Shown here in pieces: positions 43,925 through 53,868 of a stretch of DNA of 64,000 nt. Every line of letters starts with the position of its first letter. Within the stretch, counting starts at the first letter, position 1. Source of the DNA: Albidovulum aestuarii (GTDB taxonomy: Bacteria > Pseudomonadota > Alphaproteobacteria > Rhodobacterales > Rhodobacteraceae); assembly GCF_029961185.1 (NCBI RefSeq), contig NZ_JASBQQ010000001.1, positions 786,552 through 850,551 of the forward strand, written 5' to 3'. The position numbers and the translations under genes were made by a program. The notes beneath the pieces were generated by a model. That model did no database searches and was not told where the DNA came from. It worked only from the letters and a program-made list of their open reading frames with translations.

Positions 43925-45583
43925 TCAGTTCTCGTCGCGCCAGCGGTTCACGATCGGATAACGCCGGTCGAGCCAGAAGGCCTTGCGCGTCAGCCGGGGA
44001 CCCGGCGCGGACTGGAAGCGTTTGTATTCAGACAGGTAGATCAGCCGCTCCACCTTCTTCACCATGTCGCGGTCGAACCCCGCCGCGACCACCTCGGCCA
44101 CCGACTGATCGCGGTCGACAAGCCGTTCCAAAACCGCGTCCAGAACCGCATAGGGCGGCAAGCTGTCCTCGTCCTTCTGGTCGGGCCGGAGTTCGGCCGA
44201 AGGTGGCTTGTCGATGACACGCGCCGGAATGACCTCGCCCGCCGGGCCCATCATCCAGGGCCGGTGATTGGCGTTGCGCCAGCGGCAGGTCTCGAAGACC
44301 CGCATCTTGTAGAGGTCTTTCAGCGGGTTATAACCCCCCGCCATGTCGCCATAGATCGTGGCATAGCCCACCGCGACCTCGGATTTGTTGCCCGTCGTCA
44401 GCAACATCTCGCCGAACTTGTTCGACAAAGCCATGAGCAGCAGACCGCGCAGCCGCGACTGGATATTCTCCTCCGTCAGGCCCGGCTCAGTCCCCTCGAA
44501 CAAGGGCGCCAAAGCCTCGGTCACCGCCGCGCGGGGGCCGGAGATCGGCACAGTGTCCAACCGGCAGCCCAAGGCCTTGGCAACGCCGTCCGCATCTTCC
44601 AGCGAATGGGTGGACGTATATTCCGAGGGCAGCATGACGCAGCGCACATTTTCCGGCCCGATCGCATCGGCGGCAATGGTGGCCACGAGCGCCGAATCCA
44701 CCCCGCCCGACAGTCCCAGCAACACCTTGCCGAACCCGGTCTTGCCGAGATAGTCGTGCAAGCTCTGCACCATGGCGCGGTAATCCTGCTCCCACTCGTC
44801 GGGCCGGGCATCAAGCTCGGTCCGGACCGCCTGCCAGCCCTTCACGCCCTTCTCGAAATCCACATGGCGGATGCATTCGTCAAAGACCGGCAGTTGCGCG
44901 GCCAGTTCCGCGCCCGGGTTCAGCACGAAACTGCCGCCGTCAAAGACCTGATCATCCTGCCCGCCGACCATGTTGAGATAGACGAGCGGCAGATGGGTCT
45001 CGATGACACGCGCAACCATCACGTTGACCCGCACGTCGTATTTGTTGCGGTAATAGGGCGACCCGTTGGGCACCAGCAGGATCTCCGCCCCGGTCTCGGC
45101 CAGCGTCTCGGTCACATCGTCGAACCACGCATCCTCGCAGATGGGGGTGCCGATGCGGACCGGCCCCACCGCATAGGGGCCGCTGACCGGGGCGGATGTA
45201 AAAAGCCGCTCCTCGTCAAAGACCGCTTCGTTCGGCAGGTGGTGTTTCAGCACCCGCGCCGCGACCTTGCCACCCCGTAGCACGTAATAGGCGTTGTAAA
45301 GGCCGCTCGCGTCTCGGTAGGGCCCGCCGATGCCCAGAACAGGCCCGTCGGCGCAGGCGGCGGCCAGCCGGTCGATCTCTTCCATCGCCGCCTCGGCAAA
45401 GGCCGGTTTCAGCACCAGATCCTGCGTCTGATAGCCGGTGATGAACATCTCAGTCAGCGCGACCATGTCCGCCCCGGCGGCGCGGCCCTGTTCCCAGGCG
45501 GCGCGGGCCTTGGCGGCATTGGCGGCAAGGGCACCGACAGTCGGATTGAGCTGTGCCAGTGTCAGGCGCAAGGTTTCGGACAT
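43925..45583 (-). CDS. nadE: Glutamine-dependent NAD+ synthetase
   Basis: A protein of 552 residues with an N-terminal nitrilase-type glutaminase domain (Glu in ALTEMFITGYQTQDL, Lys in VLKHHLPNEAV, Cys in IGTPICEDAWF) and a C-terminal synthetase domain with the P-loop LLGLSGGVDSALVAT. It amidates nicotinic acid adenine dinucleotide with ammonia from glutamine. ATG 45583 starts at MSETLRLTLAQLNP; the frame is open further upstream, but this is where the nitrilase domain begins. Divergent from the MORN gene. Confidence 0.95.
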   Translation of the reverse strand: MSETLRLTLAQLNPTVGALAANAAKARAAWEQGRAAGADMVALTEMFITGYQTQDLVLKPAFAEAAMEEIDRLAAACADGPVLGIGGPYRDASGLYNAYYVLRGGKVAARVLKHHLPNEAVFDEERLFTSAPVSGPYAVGPVRIGTPICEDAWFDDVTETLAETGAEILLVPNGSPYYRNKYDVRVNVMVARVIETHLPLVYLNMVGGQDDQVFDGGSFVLNPGAELAAQLPVFDECIRHVDFEKGVKGWQAVRTELDARPDEWEQDYRAMVQSLHDYLGKTGFGKVLLGLSGGVDSALVATIAADAIGPENVRCVMLPSEYTSTHSLEDADGVAKALGCRLDTVPISGPRAAVTEALAPLFEGTEPGLTEENIQSRLRGLLLMALSNKFGEMLLTTGNKSEVAVGYATIYGDMAGGYNPLKDLYKMRVFETCRWRNANHRPWMMGPAGEVIPARVIDKPPSAELRPDQKDEDSLPPYAVLDAVLERLVDRDQSVAEVVAAGFDRDMVKKVERLIYLSEYKRFQSAPGPRLTRKAFWLDRRYPIVNRWRDEN

Positions 45584-45786
45584 GCGTTTTCCCGGGTTCC
45601 TGCCCCGTCTTACCAGACCTGCCGCCGAGGGAAAGCCATCGGCTGAACCGCAGGCGGCAGCCCCCCTGCACTGGGTTGTCACAACAGGGTCGGGCAATTA
45701 GGCTCCGGAACGGGTGCCGACGACGCGACCGGCCGAGCTTTCGGTATTGCGGTGGTCCGGTCGGCGATTGCAGGGCGAGGTCAACC

Positions 45787-47277
45787 ATGCTGCGCGGCGG
45801 TTCGGGAATACCGGCTTTTCTGGTGATGATGACCATCGGCGCGGCCGGAACGGCCACGGCGCAGGAAACGATCACCAAGGAATACGAGAACGGCGGCATC
45901 TACGAGGGCACGTTCAAGGACGGCAAGCAGCACGGACAGGGTACCTACCGATTGCCGGATGGCTACGAATATACCGGCGACTGGGTCGAGGGTGAGATTC
46001 TTGGCCAGGGCCGGCTGCGGTATGTCAACGGCTCCGTCTATGAAGGGGCGCTCGTGAAAGGCCAGCCGCATGGCAAAGGCAAGATGATCTTCGCCAATGG
46101 CGGCAGCTATGAAGGTGACTGGGTCGCAGGCGCGATCGAAGGGCAAGGCACGCTGGAATACTTTGACGGATCAGTCTATTCCGGCACGTTGAAAATGGGG
46201 CGTCCCAACGGCAAGGGCGCGCTTCGCCTGCCAAACGGCGCGACCTATGAGGGCGACTGGATCGATGGGGTCAATCAGGGCACCGGTACGATCACATTCG
46301 CAGACGGTTCGATCTACGAAGGCGACATGCTCGGCGGAACGATGGCGGGACAGGGTCGGCTGACCCGTCCGGACGGATCGGTCTATGAAGGTGGATGGGC
46401 TGGCGGCAAGCTGAACGGCGCAGGCAAGTTCACCCGGCCGGACGGGTCAAGCTATGAAGGCAGCTTCGTGAATGGGAAACGCAGCGGTCACGGGCGGGCG
46501 ATCTATGCCAACGGCAATATTTACGTGGGCGATTTTGCTGATGACGTGTTCCACGGCAAGGGGACGCTGAGCTTCCCGAATGGATATATCTATGAGGGCG
46601 ATTGGGTCGAGGGGCACAAGCTTGGCTCCGGCAAGGCGACCTATCCCGACGGCACCGTATACGAGGGTGCATTCCGTGAAAACCGCTTCAACGGCATCGG
46701 CACGATGACAGCCCCCGATGGCGTCAGCTTCACCGGCTCTTGGGTCGATGGCGTCATCGGTGAAAGCGGCACCAAGCGACTGCCCGACGGCCGGGTCTAC
46801 GAGGGCGGGTTCAAGGATGGCAAATATCATGGCCAGGGCACCATGACCTATCCCAGCGGCCAGACCTATACGGGCGACTGGGTAGAAGGTATGCGCAGCG
46901 GTCGTGGCACCGCAACATATGAAGACGGATCGGTTTATACGGGCGAGTTTGCAAATGACCAACGCCACGGAATGGGCGAAGCCGTCATGCCGGACGGTTT
47001 CCGCTATTCCGGCGGCTGGCAGGCGGGACAGATGCACGGACAGGGGACCGCAACCTATTCCAATGGCGATGTCTACGAGGGGGGCTTCGTGGGCGGTCAG
47101 CGCGAAGGCGAGGGTATCTTGCGATACGCGACAGGCGAGGTTGAATCCGGCACCTGGACCCGCGGCGCCCTGACCGCACCCACGCCCGATCCCGAAACGC
47201 CGTCCCCCGACGCATCCGCCCCCCCGGCGGACGAAACCGCCCCAGCCAGCCCGGATGCGGCAGAAACCGCGAACTGA
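45787..47277 (+). CDS. Secreted protein with 18 MORN repeats
   Basis: A protein of 496 residues. After a signal peptide (LVMMTIGAAGTATA) residues of exactly 23-aa period follow (pattern YEGxWxxGxxxGxGxxxxxDGxx), 18 full units and a partial one, for example YEGTFKDGKQHGQGTYRLPD and YTGDWVEGMRSGRGTATYED. MORN repeats form beta-hairpin rods that bind lipids or proteins. The C-terminus is a Pro/Ala/Asp-rich tail without structure. ATG 45787 is chosen because a signal peptide begins there; upstream in-frame sequence overlaps nadE. It is expected in the periplasm or outside. Confidence 0.88.
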   Translation: MLRGGSGIPAFLVMMTIGAAGTATAQETITKEYENGGIYEGTFKDGKQHGQGTYRLPDGYEYTGDWVEGEILGQGRLRYVNGSVYEGALVKGQPHGKGKMIFANGGSYEGDWVAGAIEGQGTLEYFDGSVYSGTLKMGRPNGKGALRLPNGATYEGDWIDGVNQGTGTITFADGSIYEGDMLGGTMAGQGRLTRPDGSVYEGGWAGGKLNGAGKFTRPDGSSYEGSFVNGKRSGHGRAIYANGNIYVGDFADDVFHGKGTLSFPNGYIYEGDWVEGHKLGSGKATYPDGTVYEGAFRENRFNGIGTMTAPDGVSFTGSWVDGVIGESGTKRLPDGRVYEGGFKDGKYHGQGTMTYPSGQTYTGDWVEGMRSGRGTATYEDGSVYTGEFANDQRHGMGEAVMPDGFRYSGGWQAGQMHGQGTATYSNGDVYEGGFVGGQREGEGILRYATGEVESGTWTRGALTAPTPDPETPSPDASAPPADETAPASPDAAETAN

Positions 47278-47507
47278 CCGGCGGCGTCGATCGTTTTCAT
47301 ATCCCGGCCCTGAACCGGCACCGGCGATCAACCCGACGCTGGTCGGCGTCACGCGGCGGCCATACGATTTGCCGACGCAACGCCGACACTTTGCCGATCA
47401 GGTTTGATACCCCGAACGGAGTGCGCTGAAACCTGCCCTTCTATTCCGCTCCGGCTATCCGAATTTTCCGCTTTTCCTTTCCCGTCTCATCGCTATAGTC
47501 GCGCCCC

Positions 47508-47594
47508 ATGACACGGAGCTTTTATATCCCGACCGCCCAATGTGCTTCGCGCGCCCGGTCGCTTCGTGCCCTTCTCCTCCTTAGCCGCCTCTGA
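47508..47594 (+). CDS. Candidate leucine leader peptide of leuA
   Basis: A 28-residue open frame, MTRSFYIPTAQCASRARSLR followed by ALLLLSRL, ending 76 bp before the leuA start. Four consecutive Leu codons (CTT CTC CTC CTT, 47571-47582) plus a final Leu form the classical signature of an attenuation leader. The stop codon lies within the hairpin 47588-47623. No strong ribosome-binding site is seen. The preceding 47278-47507 shows no gene. Confidence 0.7.
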   Translation: MTRSFYIPTAQCASRARSLRALLLLSRL

Positions 47595-47623
47595 GCGTGC
47601 CTTCCGGCGCGACCGCTCAGAGG
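47588..47623 (+). promoter_or_regulatory. Hairpin at the end of the leu leader peptide
   Basis: Perfect 10-bp stem CCTCTGAGCG (47588-47597) and CGCTCAGAGG (47614-47623), overlapping the leader stop codon. A ribosome stalled on the Leu codons would lie just upstream of it. No T-run follows, so termination may rely on another mechanism. Confidence 0.55.
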
Positions 47624-47670
47624 TGACCCTGCGCCAGGCAAAGCTAAGGTAGACAAGTGAGATCAGGACA

Positions 47671-49230
47671 ATGACCGACAAGACCAGCCAGGACCGCGTG
47701 GTGATTTTCGACACCACCTTGCGCGACGGGGAACAATCACCCGGCGCGACCATGACGCATGAGGAAAAGCTCGAAATCGCCGAGATGCTCGACGAGATGG
47801 GCGTCGACATCATCGAAGCCGGGTTCCCCATCGCGTCCGAAGGGGATTTTGAGGCCGTCACGGCGATCGCCAAGCAGGCGAAACAGTCCGTCATCTGCGG
47901 CCTCGCCCGGGCCAACTTCAAGGATATTGACCGCTGCTGGGAAGCGGTGAAACACGCGAAACGCCCGCGCATTCACACCTTCATCGGCACCTCGCCCCTG
48001 CACCGCGCCATCCCCAATCTGGACATGGACCAGATGGCCGAGCGCATCCATGACACTGTGACCCATGCCCGCAACCTCTGCGACAACGTGCAATGGTCGC
48101 CGATGGATGCGACGCGGACCGAACACGACTATCTCTGCCGGGTGGTCGAAATCGCGATCAAGGCGGGTGCCACCACGATCAACATCCCTGACACTGTGGG
48201 CTATACAGCCCCGCGCGAAAGCGCCGACCTGATCCGCATGCTGATCGAAAAGGTACCCGGCGCGGACGACATCATCTTCGCCACCCATTGCCACAACGAC
48301 CTTGGCATGGCAACGGCCAACGCGCTGGCCGCCGTTGAGGCCGGCGCGCGGCAGATCGAATGCACGATCAACGGTCTGGGTGAGCGCGCGGGCAATACCG
48401 CGCTGGAAGAGGTCGTGATGGCCCTCAAGGTCCGTAACGACATCATGCCCTATCAGACCCGGATCGACACGACGAAGATCATGAACATCTCGCGCCGCGT
48501 CGCCGCCGTCTCGGGCTTTCCGGTGCAGTTCAACAAGGCCATCGTCGGCAAGAACGCCTTCGCCCATGAAAGCGGCATCCATCAGGACGGGATGCTGAAG
48601 AACGCCGAGACGTTCGAGATCATGCGCCCGCAGGATATCGGCCTGGCCGGAACCTCGCTGCCCCTGGGCAAGCATTCGGGCCGTGCGGCGCTCAGGTCGA
48701 AGCTGAACGATCTGGGCTTCGACCTCGCCGACAACCAGCTCAATGATGTCTTCGTGCGGTTCAAGGCGCTCGCCGACCGCAAGAAGGAAGTCTTCGACGA
48801 GGACATCATCGCGCTGATGAGCGATCAGGCCTCGGAAGGGGCAGACGATCACTTGCAGGTTAAGTTCCTGCGGGTGATCTGCGGCACCGAGGCGCCGCAA
48901 TCTGCCGATCTGATCCTGACCGTGGACGGCAAGGACCAGCAGGTGACGGCGCAGGGCGATGGACCGGTTGACGCGACCTTCAACGCGATCAAACGGCTCT
49001 TCCCGCACAACGCGCGGCTCGCGCTCTATCAGGTCCATGCGGTGACGGAGGGCACGGACGCGCAGGCCACCGTGTCCGTCAGGCTGGAGGAAGACGGCAA
49101 GATCGTCACCGGTCAGTCGTCAGATACCGATACGGTTGTGGCCAGCGCCAAGGCCTATATTAGCGCACTGAACAACCTGATCGTAAGGCGGGCAAAGACG
49201 AAGCCTGAAGAGTTTAAGTCGGTTTCTTGA
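47671..49230 (+). CDS. leuA: 2-isopropylmalate synthase
   Basis: A protein of 519 residues catalysing the first step of leucine synthesis (acetyl-CoA + 2-oxoisovalerate). The motif VVIFDTTLRDGEQSPGATMT is at the start, HCHNDLGMATANALAAVEAG carries the metal-binding His pair, and NGLGERAGNTALEE is present. The C-terminal ~120 residues are the LeuA regulatory domain (feedback by leucine). ATG 47671 follows the leader peptide. It is probably controlled by attenuation through that leader. Confidence 0.97.
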   Translation: MTDKTSQDRVVIFDTTLRDGEQSPGATMTHEEKLEIAEMLDEMGVDIIEAGFPIASEGDFEAVTAIAKQAKQSVICGLARANFKDIDRCWEAVKHAKRPRIHTFIGTSPLHRAIPNLDMDQMAERIHDTVTHARNLCDNVQWSPMDATRTEHDYLCRVVEIAIKAGATTINIPDTVGYTAPRESADLIRMLIEKVPGADDIIFATHCHNDLGMATANALAAVEAGARQIECTINGLGERAGNTALEEVVMALKVRNDIMPYQTRIDTTKIMNISRRVAAVSGFPVQFNKAIVGKNAFAHESGIHQDGMLKNAETFEIMRPQDIGLAGTSLPLGKHSGRAALRSKLNDLGFDLADNQLNDVFVRFKALADRKKEVFDEDIIALMSDQASEGADDHLQVKFLRVICGTEAPQSADLILTVDGKDQQVTAQGDGPVDATFNAIKRLFPHNARLALYQVHAVTEGTDAQATVSVRLEEDGKIVTGQSSDTDTVVASAKAYISALNNLIVRRAKTKPEEFKSVS

Positions 49231-49287
49231 TATTTTGCCCCAACCTGATTGGATAATTGACTCAGAAATGTTCGATAAATGAAACTC

Positions 49288-49315
49288 GGCGGAATGCCGC
49301 AACGGGCGTTCCGCC
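49288..49315 (+). terminator. Hairpin downstream of leuA
   Basis: GGCGGAATGCC and GGGCGTTCCGCC pair over 11 positions with one wobble around a short loop (49288-49315), followed by CCCCCTTTC. A weak intrinsic terminator before mreB. Confidence 0.5.
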
Positions 49316-49349
49316 GCCCCCTTTCGCATTGTGCCGCCCAAGCCTATAA

Positions 49350-50447
<1,098 letters not shown>

Positions 50448-50481
50448 GACCTGACCCCAGCGCCCGAGAACGAGGCCGACT

Positions 50482-51399
50482 GTGGCACGAGACCGCAACA
50501 CCGAAGCCGAATTCAAGCGCCCGCTGCGTCGGGTACTGACGGCTGCGCTCGTCTTCCTGCTGGCTGTCATCTTCCTGATCTGGCGCATTGACAGCCCGCG
50601 CGTGGAACGGTTCCGCGCGGCTGTCATCGACCGCGTCGTGCCAAACATGGAATGGGCACTGGTGCCGGTAACCAAGTTCATGGACATGGTGGACGGGTTC
50701 CAGTCCTATGCCGCGCTCTACGACCAGAACCAGGAACTGCGGCGCGAGCTGCAGCAGATGAAGGCGTGGAAAGAAGCCGCCGTCCAACTGGAACAGCAAA
50801 ACGCCAAGCTTCTGGCGCAGAACCAGGTCCGACTCGACCCCAAACTGACCTCGGTTTCGGGCGTCGTGCTCGCCGATGCCGGGTCACCCTTTCGCCAGTC
50901 GGTTCTTCTGAATGTCGGGTCACGCGATGGGATCGTCGATGGCTGGGCGACGATGGACGGGCTCGGCCTTGTCGGCCGCATCTCGGGTGTCGGGCAGACC
51001 ACGGCGCGGGTGATCCTTCTGACCGACGCCTCCAGCCGAATCCCGGTCGTGATCCAGCCCTCGGGTCAGAAGGCGATGCTCGTGGGTGACAATTCCCACT
51101 CTCCGCCGGTTGAGTTTCTTGAAGCCCCGGAGCAGGTCCGCCCCGGCGATCGGGTGATTTCCTCGGGCGATGGCGGGGTCTTCCCGGCAGGGCTGCTCGT
51201 CGGGCAGGTCACGCTTGGCACCGACCAGCGGCTTCGCGTGGCGCTTGCCGCTGACTACGAGCGGCTGAACTTCCTGCGCGTTCTGCGCAGCCACCCGGCC
51301 GAGCAGATCACCGAAGCGGGCCGCCTGATCCCGCCGCCGGTTGCGCCGGATGCAGAGGCTGCGGAGACCCCGGCACCAACGGAGGCCGGAGATGGTTGA
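50482..51399 (+). CDS. mreC: Rod shape-determining protein MreC
   Basis: A protein of 305 residues that starts with GTG at 50482. One membrane helix (VLTAALVFLLAVIFLIW), a periplasmic coiled coil (QELRRELQQMKAWKEAAVQL, AKLLAQN) and the beta-barrel MreC domain (VVLADAGSPFRQSVLLNVGS, GLGLVGRISGVG, GDRVISSGDGGVFPAGLLVG). It links MreB to the PBP2-RodA wall synthase. It overlaps mreD by 8 bases. The Ala/Pro-rich tail is typical of Rhodobacteraceae. Confidence 0.95.
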   Translation: MARDRNTEAEFKRPLRRVLTAALVFLLAVIFLIWRIDSPRVERFRAAVIDRVVPNMEWALVPVTKFMDMVDGFQSYAALYDQNQELRRELQQMKAWKEAAVQLEQQNAKLLAQNQVRLDPKLTSVSGVVLADAGSPFRQSVLLNVGSRDGIVDGWATMDGLGLVGRISGVGQTTARVILLTDASSRIPVVIQPSGQKAMLVGDNSHSPPVEFLEAPEQVRPGDRVISSGDGGVFPAGLLVGQVTLGTDQRLRVALAADYERLNFLRVLRSHPAEQITEAGRLIPPPVAPDAEAAETPAPTEAGDG

Positions 51400-51931
51400 T
51401 CCGGCCGCCGCCACGAGGTTCAGCTATCGCAGCCTGTTTCTTGCCCTTGCCGCTGTGATCCTTTTCGTGCGGCTCCTGCCACTCAGCGCCCTGCCCGCGC
51501 GGTTCCCGGGGCCCGACCTCATCTTATGTCTCGCGCTGGCCTGGGTTCAGCGGCGCCCCGACTATGCGCCCGCGCTGCTGATTGTGATCGTCTTTCTGAT
51601 CGAAGACATCCTCGCGATGCGGCCACCGGGTCTCTGGGCGCTGATCGTACTTCTGGGCACTGAATTCCTGCGGTCTCGCGAAGCGCTCTTGCGTGACCTT
51701 CCCTTCATTGTTGAATGGGCAGCGACAGGTGCCCTGATCCTGGCCATGGCGATCGTAAATTGGCTTGTGCTTGCGCTGTTCCTCGTGCCGCAGGCAGATT
51801 TCGGGCCAGTCATGCTTCAGGTCATAACCACGATCGTCGCCTATCCTTTGATTGTACTGGCCACCCTCTTCGTCCTTGGGGTCCGCAGGACCGCAACCGG
51901 TGAGGTCGACACATTGGGGCGTCGGATATGA
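51392..51931 (+). CDS. mreD: Rod shape-determining protein MreD
   Basis: A protein of 179 residues, almost entirely membrane-embedded with about five hydrophobic segments (LFLALAAVILFVRLLPL, LLIVIVFLIEDILAM, ATGALILAMAIVNWLVLALF). Named from position between mreC and mrdA and from hydrophobicity; the sequence itself is poorly conserved. ATG 51392 overlaps the mreC stop, and its stop overlaps the mrdA start. Confidence 0.88.
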   Translation: MVDPAAATRFSYRSLFLALAAVILFVRLLPLSALPARFPGPDLILCLALAWVQRRPDYAPALLIVIVFLIEDILAMRPPGLWALIVLLGTEFLRSREALLRDLPFIVEWAATGALILAMAIVNWLVLALFLVPQADFGPVMLQVITTIVAYPLIVLATLFVLGVRRTATGEVDTLGRRI

Positions 51932-53868
51932 GACGTTCCCCACGCGACGCACAGGAAAGCCACCGCCGCATTGGCCGCCGCGCAATGCTGCTTGGGTCGC
52001 TCCAGGCGGTCTTCGTCGGCACGCTGGCTTTCCGGATGCGCTACCTTCAGGTCGACCAAGCCGACGAGTTCCTGCTTCTTGCCGAGGAAAACTCGATCAA
52101 GGTCCGCCTTCTGCCACCCGCCAGGGGACTGATTCAGGACCGTAACGGCACCGTGGTTGCTGGAAACGAACAGAACTACAGGATCACGATCATCCAGGAG
52201 GATGCGGGCGATACCTCGGCGGTTCTCGACGAACTGGCCCAGCTCATCCCACTCACGGATGATGACCGCGAGCGGACCCTCAAGGAGGCGGCGCGAACGC
52301 CGACCCTGCCAATTACCATCGCCGACCGCCTGAGCTGGGAGGAATTTTCGCGCGTTGCCGTCAACGCCCCCGCCCTTCCCGGCATCACAACCGAGGTCGG
52401 ACTGTCTCGGTTCTATCCGCAAGGCGCCGATTTCGCCCATGTCCTCGGTTATGTCGGCCCGGTCAGCGATTACGACCTGTCGAAGATCGAGGACCCGGAC
52501 CCGCTGCTGAAGATCCCGCGGTTCCAGATTGGCAAGATCGGAGTTGAGGCCAAGCTGGAGGCCGACCTGCGCGGAAAAGCCGGTTCGCGACGGATTGAGG
52601 TCAACTCCTCAGGCAGGGTCATGCGCGAACTGGGGCGGCAGGAGGGCGACCCCGGCGCCAACGTCCGCATCACCATCGACCACCGCCTGCAGAATTATGT
52701 ACAGGCGCGTCTGGGCGAGGAAAGTGCCGCCGCTGTCGTCGTCGACGTGAATACCGGCGATATTCTTGCCATCAACTCCGCCCCCAGCTTCGACCCAAAC
52801 CTGTTCGTGCGTGGCATTTCCGGCCCTGATTATCGGGCGCTGACAGAAAACGATCACCGTCCGCTTGCAGACAAGACCGTTCAGGGCGCTTATCCGCCCG
52901 GCTCCACCTTCAAGATCGTGACCGCGCTGGCCGCGATGGAGGCCGGTGTCATAAACCCCGGCGAGACGGTCTATTGCCCCGGTTACACCCAACTTGGCAA
53001 TCGCCGGTTTCATTGCTGGAAACGTGGCGGCCACGGTTACGTTCGCATGACCGAGAGCCTCGAGAAATCCTGTGATGTCTATTACTATGAAGTCGCCCAG
53101 CGCGTCGGCATCGACAAACTGGCCGAGATGGCCCGGCGGTTGGGGATAGGCGCCCGGTTCGATCTGCCGATGTCGGCGATTTCCGAAGGGCTTGCGCCGG
53201 ACAAGAACTGGAAACTGGCGAAATATGGCAAGTCCTGGCTGGTCGGCGATACGCTCAATTCCGGCATCGGTCAGGGCTATGTGCTGGCCTCTCCGCTGCA
53301 GCTTGCGGTGATGACAGCACGGGTAGCGAGCGGCCGAGCAATCGAGCCGCGTCTGGTAAGGGCTGTTGACGGGCTCGACGTGCCGCTGGCTGAGGCCCCG
53401 CTACTTGGCCTAAGTGACGCGGCATTGCGTGCAGTCCGCCAGGGCCTGTTCGACGTCTCCAATTCGCAGAGCGGCACCGCCTACCGCTCGCGCATCGTCG
53501 ACGATACGATGCGGATGGCCGGCAAGACCGGCACCAGCCAGGTCCGCAACATCACTGCTGCCGAACGGGCGCGCGGGGTTTTCCGCAATGAAGACCTGCC
53601 CTGGGAACGCCGCGACCACGCGCTTTATGTCTGCTATGCGCCCTTCGACGCGCCCAAGGTCGCGGTTTCGGTCGTGGTAGAGCATGGCGGAGGCGGCTCC
53701 ACGGCCGCGGCCCCCATCGCCCGCGACATCGTACTTCATGCGCTTCACGGCGGGATACCGCCCCTTACCGCCTATCCAGCTGATCAGCGCAACCGGATCG
53801 AGGCCGAACGTGAAAAGCTGCAGCTTCTCGATCCCGAAGGCCCCAGCGGAGGGCGGTCGCGCGCATGA
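51928..53868 (+). CDS. mrdA: Penicillin-binding protein 2 (elongation transpeptidase)
   Basis: A protein of 646 residues with one N-terminal membrane helix, the PBP dimerisation domain (ARGLIQDRNGTVVAGNEQNY), and the transpeptidase domain: Ser-x-x-Lys in GAYPPGSTFKIVTA (Ser near 326), Ser-x-Asn/Asp in SLEKSCDVYYYE, and KTG in AGKTGTSQV near 533. It cross-links septum-independent wall with RodA. It overlaps mreD and rodA by 4 bases each. Confidence 0.96.
   Translation: MRRSPRDAQESHRRIGRRAMLLGSLQAVFVGTLAFRMRYLQVDQADEFLLLAEENSIKVRLLPPARGLIQDRNGTVVAGNEQNYRITIIQEDAGDTSAVLDELAQLIPLTDDDRERTLKEAARTPTLPITIADRLSWEEFSRVAVNAPALPGITTEVGLSRFYPQGADFAHVLGYVGPVSDYDLSKIEDPDPLLKIPRFQIGKIGVEAKLEADLRGKAGSRRIEVNSSGRVMRELGRQEGDPGANVRITIDHRLQNYVQARLGEESAAAVVVDVNTGDILAINSAPSFDPNLFVRGISGPDYRALTENDHRPLADKTVQGAYPPGSTFKIVTALAAMEAGVINPGETVYCPGYTQLGNRRFHCWKRGGHGYVRMTESLEKSCDVYYYEVAQRVGIDKLAEMARRLGIGARFDLPMSAISEGLAPDKNWKLAKYGKSWLVGDTLNSGIGQGYVLASPLQLAVMTARVASGRAIEPRLVRAVDGLDVPLAEAPLLGLSDAALRAVRQGLFDVSNSQSGTAYRSRIVDDTMRMAGKTGTSQVRNITAAERARGVFRNEDLPWERRDHALYVCYAPFDAPKVAVSVVVEHGGGGSTAAAPIARDIVLHALHGGIPPLTAYPADQRNRIEAEREKLQLLDPEGPSGGRSRA

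Noticed and set aside
43577-45280. Plus-strand frame of 567 codons over the LRR and nadE genes
   Set aside because: Composition of a shadow frame and antisense to nadE with all catalytic residues.
45787-47277. MORN repeats considered as a possible CRISPR or satellite array
   Set aside because: The 69-nt period encodes diverged 23-residue units in one frame; there are no identical repeats with unique spacers.
47737-49038. Minus-strand frame of 433 codons over leuA
   Set aside because: leuA is unambiguous on the plus strand; the antisense frame is a codon-bias artefact.
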